In this document: piece by piece, positions 10,763 to 22,145 of the stretch
Layout: each line of letters starts with the position of its first letter
How positions within the stretch are numbered: position 1 is the stretch's first letter
Source of the DNA: Medicago truncatula
Lineage: Eukaryota > Streptophyta > Magnoliopsida > Fabales > Fabaceae
Length of the DNA: 64,000 nucleotides
Direction: 5' to 3'
Assembly: GCF_003473485.1 (NCBI RefSeq)
Contig: NC_053046.1
Span: 39,207,832-39,271,831 of the forward strand
Position numbers and translations under genes: made by a program
Notes under the pieces: generated by a model
Databases searched by the model: none
What the model was told of the DNA's origin: nothing
The model's input: only the letters and a program-made list of their open reading frames with translations

Positions 10763-12277
10763 TGATCGATGCCATCAACTGCTTCTAATCGCCAATTAGC
10801 TCTGAGTCAGCTATCCTTTTATGTTTTTACAAAATTGATATATGATCAACTGAAGTTTTATTTTTTGTATTGTGATTTAATGATCGGTATTAATGGTAGC
10901 AATGAGATCAGACCAATTTTATTCAATATCTATTGCGCATGAATTCCAAATGGAAGTGTTTCTGCGTGAGAATTGGTTTACACAAGGTAATAGCCAGTTG
11001 GTATTTATGGTTTCTTATTGAGATTTGCCATTTCAAATTTTCAACTAGAATACTGTATATCGTTATCAGATTTAGTTATGCTGTCATTCAGATTTGGTTC
11101 TGCTCTTATCATTGCCATTTTTCATTGTCAAATAAGTTGTTGCGTTATACTTAATGAATAATAAGAATATTTTTCCTCAATTTTGAAGCGAGCTTCTGTT
11201 GGTATGGTCTTAGTGTTGGTACCAACAATTTCAGAATTTACATTTGATCATTAATGGAATGAATATTCAATGCTTTAGTTCCCAATTGTAAAATTATGGT
11301 CCATGTTTTATTAGTGAATGCATACAGTAAGAAAGAAACACGACATTAAAGATTTCAATTTTTTAAAATATATGCACTCTACAATTTCATTTAATTTGTT
11401 TTTGTTCAATCTAACAATTGAAAATGAACAAATTGTGAGTTTTTTGTTTTGTTTTGGGCAAGGTAAACATTATAGTTTCCTTAATATAATTTAAATTAGT
11501 AATTGAATTGAGCACTACATTTATGGTCTAACACGTCTCGAATGTGATTACTGAGGGCACTCACGGATAAAAAAATACATGTTGCATTTGCATTCTGATA
11601 CATTTTTTAATTAAGTACATATCAATTGTTTTCAGTCATTGAGTAAAAATATATATTGTTTGTAGCCAAGATAGTACTAAGTAGATTTTCTGCAAGATTA
11701 GCTATATCAAAACAGAGATGTTCAAGCTGGATAATTGCAAAGTTCTTCAACAAACAAGTCTTCAATTGATGGAGTCACTAATAAGTTCATTTTACATTTT
11801 CAATCATTTTGGGAAACGATATAGTTTTTCAACCTACTAGTTAAGGATAATAAACTGTTCTAACACTAAAGAAAATCCCTTTTCGTAAGTAAAATAAGAG
11901 ACCTGTTTAACATCTTTAAGGATTTGGCACTCAATGTTTACCACGAAATTTAAATGTTGGTGCATATGAAGAAATGCAAAACATTTTATTTAAAGACATT
12001 AAAATAACAAGAAGCCTTTAGAGAAAGCTTATTGCACCAGCTTGCACGTAACAAAAGTGAGATGTATCAAGGAAATATCGAAAGGCAAAATGGAAACATT
12101 GAGTGCCAAATCAACTAGGTTGCAATAACCAACATAAAAATCCAATTTGAAAGAGAAACAATGCAAGATAGGGAAACTGTGAAACTAATTTGGTTTCACT
12201 TCTCATCTCATACGATATGAATAGAAGCATCCTTTACAAAGCCATTGAAGGAAATTGTGAAACTATTTGGAGACATT
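10763..12277. other. 3' flank and intergenic DNA, no gene seen
   Basis: The first 150-200 bp are probably the 3' UTR of the F-box/WD40 gene. The rest is AT-rich with only short spurious frames; no RNA gene or delimited element was recognised. Confidence 0.45.
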
Positions 12278-12432
12278 CAGGAGCCGACCCAAGGATAAGG
12301 CCACTAAAACCCTCACTTTAGGCATACGAACAAAAAAAAAAAATTTATAAGCAAAAATGCCTCATATGCAGATAAAAAATACCTCATATATCAAAATTAC
12401 ACTTACTTTTAAAGATTATTGGGCCGGCCCTA
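12278..12432. mobile_element. hAT-type MITE, 155 bp
   Basis: The ends are CAGGAGCCGACCCAA and, inverted, TAGGGCCGGCCCAA. This GC-rich GGGCCGGCCC terminus is typical of a plant hAT non-autonomous family. The flanks carry an 8-bp duplication with one mismatch: GAGACATT at 12270-12277 and GAGACACT at 12433-12440. The interior is non-coding and AT-rich. Confidence 0.75.
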
Positions 12433-14332
12433 GAGACACTTGACTGCACATTTTCCTAAATACAATGACGCCAAATGAAATGATACCCCAGTAACACGGA
12501 TATTGGGGGTAGCTGCCCCCCACTATTCTAAATATTTAATAATAAGACATTATGATCTTTTACTCCATAACAAATATTGACCAGCATGACATAAAATATC
12601 ATCTAGGTTTTCATCTTTCAATGTGATTTAAGGGCAACAACATGCAATATTAACCACTCTTCGAGTGTTACCAACTAAGTGAGAGTAGTGATAGAGCAAC
12701 CTTTTCAGCCGTGGCAATGCTTTTTTTGGAACTCAAATGCATGACCGTTGGATCGTTTGAATGCTCGAATTTTACAACTGTTCTTTGAGTAGGAATGATT
12801 AAAAATTTGAAATGAAATGAGAGAAATTGTAAGAAAAATATGAAAGTTTGTGGTGATCTAAAGAGAACAGATTCTATTTATATAATATAAGGGTAAAAAT
12901 ATATTTTTTACCAATCAATCCAAACTTGCACGTCGCAAGCTGCAGAGCAGCTCACAGTACCTTTATGTTGTTCTAACTTAAGGTTTAGAGTTTACAATCT
13001 TGTATTCAAATACTATGGTTCAATAAACTATACCACGTTGTTTTCTGTTTACAGAAGTTGCACCATGTGTGGGAAGGTTCTATCCGACTCACCTATAAGT
13101 ACTTTGTTTTTCCTTTTTTTGTATCTATCTTTGTTGTCTATCAATTGGGTCAATAACTTGATCTATCAATTTAAATTATGCTTTGTTCTTTAAAAATTAC
13201 TATGGTATACTGAATTTTCTGTGTGCTTTTGTATGTATAATGTGTGATCATATGTTCTTGCGTTGCCTCTTAAGTCCCTTTTTCCATGCATTTGTTGAAT
13301 TGATAAGGTGGTATGTTTCCTTATAGGTTGCATCTAACATCTAAGGGTGTTGATATTAAGGAATAGATGCAAGCAAATAATGTATGATGATATTCATTGA
13401 AGGGGCATTGTTCAATATGGTTTTACCATGTTTTGTATTAAATTGAAACTCTACCCTTTAAAGTTTATCAATGATCAATTTGAATGAATTTTTCAAGTAC
13501 ATATGAAAAAAATCTTGTTATGAGTTTTTTTTTTAGGGAAATTCTTGTTATGAGTATTGTTTAAACAATAAGCCTTCTGTATGAGTTGATATTTAATTTA
13601 TGCATCTCAATTCTTTAAATACTCCCTTATTTAACTTCTTCATAACTATCTATAAATGTATAAAAACTTTTACATAAGGAACTGATCATAGACTTGTTTT
13701 AATTGAGTTTCAATTAAAAGTTTACATAAATAAAAAAATTAATCAAAACTAAGATATTGTACTTTAAATTGAAAATTGAGGCTAAGAATGTTTCTAAAGG
13801 TTTGGTAAACTTGCAAAGCATGATGACTGCCATTTTTCTAATATATTTACCTCCTAAATTATAAAAAAAAAATGAACAAAACAAAAGTTATGCTGATGAA
13901 GTTTGTTGAGAAATGCCAAAAACGTGACAGTTTTTTCTTCTAAAAATAAAAAAGAAAAGAGAAGTACACACTTTGTCCAGTGACAGCATAGTAGGTTATG
14001 AATGAAGTTGTTTCCCTTCCTCTATAATCAAATGGGAAAATTCTAAAGAAAAACTTTTCTTATCAATTTTGAACATCAAACTTCATTTGATTGCTAACTT
14101 ACAAAAAACACTTCTTCAATTTAGACAAGTGAGCTTAAGGTTGAAACCAATAAGCTAATTATTTTGCAGGATTATTTTAGCTTTTCTTTTAATTTTGTGC
14201 CAAACAAGCACCTTCATTCTAACTGGAATGGCAGAGCAGTGACACCAAATCACCAACCTTGGCAACAAATTAGTTCATGCTCCAAAAAGTGATACAAAAC
14301 AAAACAAATTGAATAGACAAAGAGAAAAGAAT
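12433..14332. other. Intergenic DNA and probable GDSL promoter region
   Basis: No coding region was recognised over 1.9 kb. The final 200 bp, rich in CAAAT and AAAC runs, directly precede the GDSL start codon and probably hold its promoter and 5' UTR. No confident TATA box was picked. Confidence 0.4.
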
Positions 14333-16037
14333 ATGAGAATAAGAGGGTCTCTAGTTCATTCTCCTCCTGCAGTTGTTATGCTAATGTGCATGTTTAGCAG
14401 CATAGTTCATGGCCAACAATACACCGAGGAAACAGATTCAAATGTTGCAGCCAATGGAAGAAACGGATCACTTCTATCATCATTGTTTATACTAGGGGAT
14501 TCCTCTGTTGATTGTGGAGACAATACTCTGCTCTACCCTCTGCTTCACGGTCGTCTCTCTCTGTATCCGTGTAATGGTTCAGATTCCTCTCTTCTTCCTC
14601 AACTTATAGGTACTCTTCTTTTTCTTTTCTTGATGATTTATTCCAAGACCCAAATTGTGATCCTTGATATTGCAGAAAAATGCTATCAAATATGATTGAT
14701 GAGGCTGCAATTAGGTTGGAATGAGGTTGCTGAGACATAAAAAACCTTGACTTTGCAGCCACAATTGTGGTCTCAAACCCTTTGTAGAACCATGCAGTAT
14801 AGTTGAAAAGTTATAATTTGAAAGCATTGCATTCAAATTATGGTAAAACAAATCTGTACACTGATGTGAATGAAAAAAAAAATATATATAGGAATCAATG
14901 AAAAGTAAGTCAAACAAATGTACCTCATTCTTATGCACCCCAGCTTCAAACCTTGCTCATGCTTAGCCATGTACATATCAGCTGCAATATCTGCAGATTT
15001 TTTCAGTTTTAATTTATTCTGAGTATAAACAAATTTAAACCAGGCTTGCGTTGTTAATAACATTAATTGTTGTAATGAAATCATCGTTGCAGCTGAGAAG
15101 ATTGGATTGACATCAATCCAACCATTTTACGCTCAAAATGGATCTCTGAATGAGATTCTTGGTGGTCTCAACTTTGGATCAACACAAGCTACAATCATGA
15201 ACCAGGGAGGCTTCAGCCACCAGTCTCTAAACCAACAACTACGCCAAGTCTCTGAGAGCATGCAGCTACTGCAACTGCAGCTAAGCGAAAAAGCTGCTCT
15301 TGAATTTACAAAATCTTCCATCTTTTTCCTCTCATTTGGAAAAGAAGATTACATTGATTTATTCCTACACAACTCTTCCAACCCTATGATAAACCACAGC
15401 GCACAATATTTTGCGACCATTTTGGTCAATCAGATGACAAATGCAATGAGGTATCTTTATGATGCAAACGCAAGGAAAATCATATGCTTAGGAGTTCTTC
15501 CTTTGGGATGTACACCCCGAATAGCGTGGGAGTCAAATCAGACATCAGATGGTGTTATCAATGGAAATGGTTGTGTAGATAATGTCAATAATTGGGTCTT
15601 GGAATACAATAGATTGTTGGATGAGCACATAGTCCAGCTTAATGCAGAATTTTCTGATGCTCATATAGTGTTCTGTGATGTATACAGTGGAATATTGGAG
15701 ATTATAAACAGACCAAGGTTTTATGGTATGTTTTTCTCCCCTGTATAAAACTAATAAATTTTCACGTGAAGAAATTTTATAAAGTGTTCTCTTAATATAC
15801 ACAGGTTTTGAAGACACAAAGAGCGCATGCTGTGGACTTGGTTTGAATGGTGCAATGGTAGGGTGTATCTCTACAGAAATGGCCTGCAATCAAGCTTCAG
15901 GACATGTTTGGTGGGACTTATTCAATCCTACAGAAGCAGCGAACTCTATTTTAGCTGAAGCAGCCTGGTCTAACCAACCTATACCGGATCTTTGCCGTCC
16001 TTTCACCATCCATGAATTGGTCAAGACCAAAACCTAG
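14333..16037 (+). CDS. GDSL esterase/lipase-like protein, probable pseudoenzyme
   Basis: Three exons (14333-14609, 15093-15725, 15805-16037) join in frame at GT-AG sites to give 380 residues with an N-terminal hydrophobic signal (VVMLMCMFSSIVHG). The family are secreted SGNH-fold serine hydrolases. Block I is present as FILGDSSVDCG, keeping the nucleophile Ser (codon 14501). Other catalytic positions are changed compared with the family. The block II oxyanion Gly (family ASAGAG) is Gln in NFGSTQATI (codon 15185). The block III Asn of GxND is Glu in FGKEDY (codon 15344). The block V catalytic His of DxxHPT is Asn in WWDLFNPTEAAN (codon 15924), while the Asp remains. The GRFxNGR segment after block I is also shortened. 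The reading frame and Cys-rich C-terminal region (ACCGLG) are intact, so this looks like a maintained but catalytically dead or altered protein rather than a decayed gene. The ATG at 14333 is the first one; an upstream in-frame extension lacks ATG. Confidence 0.87.
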
Positions 16038-16113
16038 CATTTAATTGCTAGACCTGTTTCATAAGATTCACTCATATGTTTCAAGAATCATTCAGAAACT
16101 TAAGTTTCAAAAC

Positions 16114-16257
16114 TCATTAGTATGTTTGGATGAACGGCGAGTTTACCAAAATTATAGTGACTATGTAATTTTGTAAAAGTTCTAAAGTGTAGCTTTTGCT
16201 AAAATTGCAGTAGCTCACCGTGATTACGACAATCTTACCGTTAATCCAAACATGCAC
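16114..16257. mobile_element. MITE between GDSL and reductase genes
   Basis: Inverted ends are visible: TATGTTTGGATGAACGG at the left, and at the right its inverse TTACCGTTAATCCAAACATG. An exact 13-bp direct repeat, TAAGTTTCAAAAC, flanks the block (16101-16113 and 16258-16270). That is longer than a normal DNA-transposon target duplication. The block sits in the 3' flank of the GDSL gene. Confidence 0.6.
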
Positions 16258-16633
16258 TAAGTTTCAAAACAATTTGGAATTGCAAAATAAAGCCATAATC
16301 TAAGCACTTGTAGTAACAGCACAAAAGTGATTAAAGTGTTTGTGCTAGGTTTGCATTGGAAACCATATCTATATTGTAGTATATTACAGCACTAAGCATA
16401 GTGTTTATTGTTATTAAAATGGGTTTTTGGTGCTGACATGATTTGTCTTTGTCCTCTCAAATTGAATTAAACAATGCATTAGTACTACTAAACAAAGATC
16501 TTGAAAGTTAAAAAAAGATATTAACTTTATCAATCAAAATTAGAGTACTGCATTGCTTTCTCAAAACCCTAAATCAAAGTTATTGACTCAAACAAAACCC
16601 TAAATCCCCAAAACTAGATCTTAATTATTCTCC

Positions 16634-17986
16634 ATGGCATTGAAAATTCAAACCTTTTCACCTTCATTCTCAGTTCCAACTTCAAAACCCAAACAACACT
16701 TCCACTCAATTACTATTTCTGCCTCGAATTCGACACGCCCATCGATCGCCGGCCGCAAGCTCCGAGCAGCAGTAATTGGCGGAGGACCCGCTGGATCCTC
16801 CGCTGCAGAAGCTCTTGCGAGCGGCGGCGTGGAAACCTTCTTATTCGAGCGAAACCCGCCGTCGACACCGAAGCCATGCGGCGGAGCAATCCCTCTCTGC
16901 ATGCTAGAAGAATTCGACATTCCTCACCACCTCATCGACCGCCATGTCACACAAATGCGAATCTTCTCACCTTCAAACATCGCCGTGGATTTCGGTAAAA
17001 CACTAAAACCCAACGAATTCATCGCCATGCTCCGCCGTGAAGTCCTCGATTCATTCCTCCGATCCCGCGCCGTTTCCGCCGGCGCCGAACACATCTCTGG
17101 CCTAGTCACCTCTCTCGATGTCCCAACCTCACCGAACTCCCCCTACACCATCAACTACACAAACAAAACCTCATCTAAAAACTCCCTCGCCGTCGACGTC
17201 GTAATCGGCGCCGACGGCGCCAACAGCCGTGTCGCGAAATCAATCTCCGCCGGCGATTACACCTGCGCCATCGCGTTTCAAGAACGAATCAAATTATCGG
17301 ACGAGAAAATGAAGTATTACGAAAATCTCGCCGAGATGTACATAGGTGATGATGTGTCACCGGATTTTTACGCGTGGGTTTTTCCTAAATGTGACCACGT
17401 GGCAGTGGGAACTGGTACAGTACGGTCCAAACACGATATTAAGCTGTACCAGCGAGCTATAAGAGAAAGAGCAATGTCAAAGATCGACGGTGGAAAAGTG
17501 ATCAAAGTAGAGGCCCACCCGATTCCTGAGCACCCGCGTCCTATTAGAGTTAGAGGACGCGTGGCGCTTGTGGGTGACGCAGCGGGTTACGTCACAAAAT
17601 GTTCGGGTGAAGGTATTTATTTTGCAGCAATGTCAGGTCGAATGTGTGGAAACGGTGTTGTCAGAGCTTCTGAAGGCGGAGAAAAGATGATTAACGAGTG
17701 TGATCTTATGAGGGAGTATCTTAAGGAATGGGATGCGAAGTATGTGAACACTTTTAGATTTTTAGATCTTTTGCAAAGGGTTTTTTATGGTAGTAATGCG
17801 TCTAGGGAAGCTTTGGTGGAGCTTTGTGGTGATGAGTATGTTCAAAGGATGACATTTGATAGTTACTTGTATAAGAAGTTGGCACATGGGAGAGTGTGTG
17901 ATGATGTTAAGCTTTTTATGAATACTATTGGGAGTTTAATTAGGTGTAATGATGTGGGAACACGTATGAAGGGTTTGATTTTGTAG
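16634..17986 (+). CDS. CHLP: Geranylgeranyl diphosphate reductase, chloroplastic (CHLP-type)
   Basis: This 450-residue intronless gene encodes a flavoprotein that reduces the geranylgeranyl chain to phytyl for chlorophyll and tocopherol synthesis in the plastid. Residues 1-40 are rich in Ser and Thr and poor in acids, as in a chloroplast transit peptide. The FAD dinucleotide-binding motif AVIGGGPAGSSAAEAL is at 46-61. Family signatures PKPCGGAIPLCM (79-90), VIGADGANSRVAKS (190-203), YAWVFPKCDHVAVGTGT (246-262) and VGDAAGYVTKCSGEGIYFAA (313-332) are all intact. Length is close to the roughly 465 residues usual for plant CHLP; the difference is mostly in the transit peptide and a shorter loop near residue 180. 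The ATG at 16634 has a good context (TCCATGGC). The first half is strikingly GC-rich, with many codons ending in C, and the last third is AT-rich. A second, intron-containing paralogue may exist elsewhere; I cannot tell whether this is the main or an accessory copy. Confidence 0.92.
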   Translation: MALKIQTFSPSFSVPTSKPKQHFHSITISASNSTRPSIAGRKLRAAVIGGGPAGSSAAEALASGGVETFLFERNPPSTPKPCGGAIPLCMLEEFDIPHHLIDRHVTQMRIFSPSNIAVDFGKTLKPNEFIAMLRREVLDSFLRSRAVSAGAEHISGLVTSLDVPTSPNSPYTINYTNKTSSKNSLAVDVVIGADGANSRVAKSISAGDYTCAIAFQERIKLSDEKMKYYENLAEMYIGDDVSPDFYAWVFPKCDHVAVGTGTVRSKHDIKLYQRAIRERAMSKIDGGKVIKVEAHPIPEHPRPIRVRGRVALVGDAAGYVTKCSGEGIYFAAMSGRMCGNGVVRASEGGEKMINECDLMREYLKEWDAKYVNTFRFLDLLQRVFYGSNASREALVELCGDEYVQRMTFDSYLYKKLAHGRVCDDVKLFMNTIGSLIRCNDVGTRMKGLIL

Positions 17987-18464
17987 AGGATCATTCTTTG
18001 TCCCTTGGTTGGGAATTATTGATATTTATGGGTCTCTATTATCTTTACCCTACATTGTTGTAATCTGAATTTGTATCTTTGTTTTGGCCATAGCTTTCCT
18101 TCCACTATGCAAGAAAAATAAAATGTTATTCTCTCCCCATCTTAGGTGTTGATTATTGTTTATTTATAAATGATTAGGTTTTTTCAATCAGTGTTAGATG
18201 ACGGTGATTGAGTCAATAATGGAACATTTACTTTTAACAAACAAGGTTAGCCTGCCTCTTAAATAAACTACTCGAAGAATCGAATATCTAAATTGTTTAT
18301 CTAAATTGTTAGAAAAACTCCTAACACCATATTGATACACTTATATCGGTTTTATTAGATCAAATATAAAACTAAGAGGTCATTATTCATATTTTACATA
18401 TCGACATAATTTAAGGCTGAATGCAACAATTTACATTGACATATGACATAAATAAAAGATAAAC

Positions 18465-21153
18465 TTATTTGTCCATCCAAATCACACTTCGAAGACACTC
18501 TCCTTTAGTCAACAAATCAAAAGCCTTGTTGATGTCTTTAAATTCCACCTCATGTGTAACAAAATCATCCAAATTGAGTTCCTGATAATAATTGGAGAAA
18601 AAATTAACCAAAAATGTGTTTTGACATTACTATTGTTTACATAAATAAACTCCTACATTGTTTTATAAAATGTTACCAAAAGAGAGGAAGAAATCATAAA
18701 CTTAAAAAATCAGAAAAAGAAATGACATAGCACCTTGTCCATGTAGCGTTTAAAAAGAATGGGTACATCAGACTTGGGTTTGAGTCCTCCAAATATAGAC
18801 CCCATAAGAGTCTTCCCTTGAAAAAGGACGTCAGTACTATTGATACTCAACTTAGATCCTGGCTTGTCCACTCCTAACATAATTGTTTTTCCCCAACCCT
18901 GAAATCAAAACACTAAGTTTCCAATCCATGCTTTCAACAAGTATGCAGTAGTTTATCAAATAATATTGAAAATTGCACACAAACGAAGATATGGAATTTA
19001 AAATTAATTAATTCAAAACCAAAGTTGCATTAGTCCGAGTGGAACTGGACTCGGATCTCTCAAGCAATGTTTTGGCTTAGAGCCTTGTGAATGAAAAAAG
19101 TGTAGTTGGAAGTACTTTGCACCAATAATATGGTTAAAATAAAACAAAAATTAGTTGGTACAAATGAAAACAATGCACACTTTGATATAGAAATAGACCT
19201 TTCTACATGAAGCATATGCTTCATGCACCAATGATGCCATACCAACACATTCAAAGCAATAATCTGCTCCCCCACCAGTCATCTCTATGATAACCTGACT
19301 CACAGATTTGTTTTCCAATTCTCCAGGATTTACAAAGTCTGTGACTCCAAACTTCTTTGCTGAGTAAAGGGGGGGAACAAAAACAAATACATAATTTAGG
19401 CATGATAATAAATTCTATATTAAATTATTAAAACATTATTATTCGACTTTATGCTTAATGTGATAATGATAATAATAAACCAATATTGCATTACCAATTT
19501 CAAATTTTTCTGGCTTGATATCCACACCTATAATCCTAGTTGCTCCACAAAGTCTAGCTCCCTCAGCAACCTAGGAAACCATTCAATTGCAATAAGCATT
19601 TTAGCATACAAAACTACAAAGGCTTTGCAAAGATAAATAACTTACTTGAGCGTTTATAGCATAAGCGCTTATCATATGAGTTATAAGTTGTTCTTATAGT
19701 CTATTATGGAGAGCTTATAGAGATAAGTTGAAAACAGCTTCTAGACTTGTCATAAGCTCTCTGAAATAGTCTCATAAGTTTTCATACCAGTAGATAAGCT
19801 CAAATAAGTCGGTCCAAACAGGCCCAAACTACAAAAGAAAAACATAAACTAAGGAGAATACATACCGCTAATCCAATACATCCGAGTCCAAAAATAGCTA
19901 CTGTCGACCCTAGTTCAACATTTGCTGTTTTCCATGCAGCACCTACCCCTAAAAATTGATATTTGATCAAAATATTGAATTAGAACAACTTTGTTTAGTT
20001 GTGAACTAAAAAAAATAACAACCTTGAATTTGCATACCTGTTGATACACCACAACTGAGGAGGCATGCCCTGTTGGGAGGAATTGCTGGATCAATCTTGA
20101 GTAGATTGGCAGTGTCAACCACAGTGTACTCGCTAAAACTCGAGACAAATATGAAATGGTTTATAATCTCTCCATTTAGATTAGTGAATCTGGTGGTATC
20201 ATATCTAAGCATCCAAGGTTTAACATCAAAAGGAAACTTTGAACAAAGGTTGCTCTTTGTTGATTTGCAATCTATGCACTCTTCACAATCAGCCATGAAG
20301 ATTGGGATAACAATGTCTCCTTTTGTAACTTCTGTTACTCCCTCTCCAACACTTTCCACAACCCTGAATCACATAAAAATTAATTAAAACTTGAACATCA
20401 TCAACTTCTATAGTATTAAAATAATAATGTATGAAAAAATGAGACCAACATATGGTACATATTTTGTTCGGATTGTTAAACGGACTTCCTTCTAACTCTC
20501 AAAAAGTTAGCTCAAATAATGAAAGCGGTAAATACATATAAGAGGAAGGTGTCCAAGTACATATGAACATTACACTAATATTGCCTTAAATGAAATTGGA
20601 TCTCCCTCTCAAAAGTTAGCTCAAATAATGAAAGCGGTAAATGCATATAAGAGGAATGAGAGAAACACACATTCTAACACACATTTTCCAACACACTTTT
20701 GATTGGTTAAAATTCACATGGGTCTCACCAAATCATGTGGATCTCATATAAATTGGGTGGGTTTCATATGAATTCTAACTCATTAAAAAGAGTGTGTTAA
20801 AATGTGTGTCGCTGACATTTCTCATTCATAATGATGCAGACCTAAGATCTTTGCCAATGTGAGACACAAAATGCAACTTCAAATTGACCAAAAAAAAAAG
20901 TTAAAAAATTAGAGTTTTTTAAATCTTGATTTGAAGACTTCAAATTGTTAACTATGTGCATGCGTGAAGTGTATGACCACACAAACGAGGTAGTGATAAA
21001 CATGTACTTCCTTCCTTTACCTAATTATTAGGAAATGAGAAATATTTTCAATAAATGAACACAATATACAAATTAGTAAAATGCATGGACTCACTCACCC
21101 AATTGCCTCATGACCCAATATCCTTGGAAAAATTGCAGGAGGCTCCTTCAAAA

Positions 21154-21197
<44 letters not shown>

Positions 21198-21744
21198 TTT
21201 AAAAATTAATTCAGAATTGTTAATAAGACAAATAAACAAATATTATATAAAAGAGAATCAAATAAAAAATTAAAAACCTGCATTTTCCAAAAAATAATAT
21301 CACTGTGACAAAGAGAGGTGCATATAATACGAATCCTAGCTTCATGTGGCATTGGTGGTGCCACAAAAATCTCCTCAATAATCAGTGGCTCACCTGGTTT
21401 GCGACAAACCGCAGCTACAAAATTTGCAAATAGTATTATTACATTCATAGTTTTTTTATGAACATAATATTTTTATTTTTTTAAGGATGATGAACATAGT
21501 ATTATTATTATTCATAGTTTCATACACATGAAATTAACTTATGATATTATCAAAATAAATTGAATGGTAAAGAAATCTATTATATAAATCCTTCAAAAAA
21601 AATTCTATTATATAAAAAAAAAATGAACAGCAAAGAATGAAGTTATGTTTTAATGAATCATGGGAGAAATGTACACACACCTTTACATCTTATGGATTGT
21701 TGGCCTTCACTTGTTGGCGCAGCAGGCTTATCTTCCATGGCCAT
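18465..21744 (-). CDS. Zinc alcohol dehydrogenase-like protein (ADH-like 7 type)
   Basis: Nine exons on the minus strand join in frame to 391 residues: 21681-21744, 21278-21414, 21099-21145, 20038-20363, 19866-19948, 19495-19570, 19199-19359, 18734-18898, 18465-18581. This is a medium-chain NAD-dependent dehydrogenase. Catalytic zinc ligands are Cys57 (CTSLCHSD), His79 (GHEAIG) and Cys187 (LLSCGVSTG). The structural zinc tetrad is Cys109, 112, 115 and 123. The Rossmann motif [10 protein letters not shown] and the acidic residue in IIGVDI follow, consistent with NAD. All expected residues are present. The length matches the ADH-like clade of plants (for example At5g42250, from memory) rather than classical ADH1. 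The substrate is unknown. Translation starts at the ATG at 21744; a second in-frame ATG follows two codons later (MAME). The stop is GACAAATAA at 18465. The gene is tail-to-tail with the reductase, about 480 bp apart. Introns 3 and 5 contain MITEs, and intron 2 ends in a 36-base T tract. Confidence 0.92.
19641..19827 (-). mobile_element. Intronic MITE of the 'CTTATGACATG' family (ADH-like intron 5)
   Basis: Read on the minus strand it starts GGGCCTGTTTGGACCGACTT and continues TTTGAGCTTATCTACTGG. The interior has repeated CATAAGCTCTC and GCTTATAGAG text, ending near AAGCGCTTATGC. Related copies lie at 25072-25361, 27106-27361 and 38925-39183 and, inverted and partial, at about 25372-25668. The family has no coding capacity, and all copies here are within introns. 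Confidence 0.65.
20497..20655. repeat. Direct repeat in ADH-like intron 3
   Basis: A unit of about 50 bp beginning AAAGTTAGCTCAAATAATG and ending TATAAGAGGAA occurs at about 20502-20550 and again at about 20611-20656, a spacing of 109 bp. The units differ at few positions, so the duplication is recent. Confidence 0.7.
20654..20827. mobile_element. MITE in ADH-like intron 3
   Basis: The left end GAATGAGAGAAACACACATT and right end (inverted) GAATGAGAAATGTCAGCGAC share the outer segment, then both continue into TAACACAC-type text (AACACACTTTT versus AACACACTCTTTTT). The whole block is about 174 bp, non-coding, and lies between two exons of the dehydrogenase gene. Confidence 0.55.
21157..21192 (-). 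repeat. 36-base A/T homopolymer next to a splice acceptor
   Basis: An uninterrupted run of 36 A on the plus strand is a 36-base T run on the transcribed sense strand. It ends 11 bases before the intron 2 acceptor AG (21147-21146) and so forms the polypyrimidine tract of that intron. Such runs are length-unstable, and the exact count may be a sequencing estimate. Confidence 0.85.
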
Positions 21745-21901
21745 GAGTCAACGGAGGGTACTGGAAGGATGTTTTTATTAGAGATAACGTCTGATGTAAC
21801 TGAAGAGATATTTTGAAAGGGAAATAATATTTGAGTATTACTTTTTCCATCCCCATAGGATTCTCGCGCGCATTGTGTTTTTTTTTAAAATGTTATTGAG
21901 A

Positions 21902-21957
21902 TTTCCGGATTTCATAATCCGGAATGGTGTTTACTATTTCAGATTTTATAATCCGGA
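21902..21957. repeat. TTCCGGATT...AATCCGGAA dyads upstream of the ADH-like gene
   Basis: A 9-bp-arm inverted repeat (TTCCGGATT, TCAT, AATCCGGAA; 21903-21924) is followed by a degenerate second unit at about 21938-21957 (TTCAGATTTTATAATCCGGA). They lie about 160-215 bp upstream of the start codon on the minus strand. They may be a repeat fragment or a protein-binding dyad; neither is shown. Confidence 0.5.
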
Positions 21958-22000
21958 CAATTCTTATGTATAATCAGCCATCAAAATCTCTCACAAATTT

Positions 22001-22145
22001 TTGTTTTTGTTTTTGTCAAGTAGTACAGTGGTTAGAGCTCACACATTTTAAATGTGGAGACTTCAAGTAGTACTGGGGTTCGAACTCAGCCCCTACATAT
22101 AATATGCAATATTCATACCAACTGAGTTAAGTTCGTAGGATCGTA
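22001..22145 (-). mobile_element. tRNA-derived SINE, near full length
   Basis: On the minus strand the element reads CTTAACTCAGTTGGTATG (A box), then ATTGCATATTATATG, then GAGTTCGAACCCC (B box). It continues with TCCACATTTAAAATGTGTG and CTCTAACCACT and ends in a CAAAAA-type tail at 22001-22017. This order is that of a legume SINE family also present at 31258-31325 and 31399-31525. It lies upstream of the ADH-like gene. Confidence 0.75.

Noticed and set aside
22077-22087. B-box word GGTTCGAACTC as a possible tRNA gene
   Set aside because: No acceptor stem or cloverleaf pairs around it. The surrounding sequence and CAAAAA tail match a SINE.
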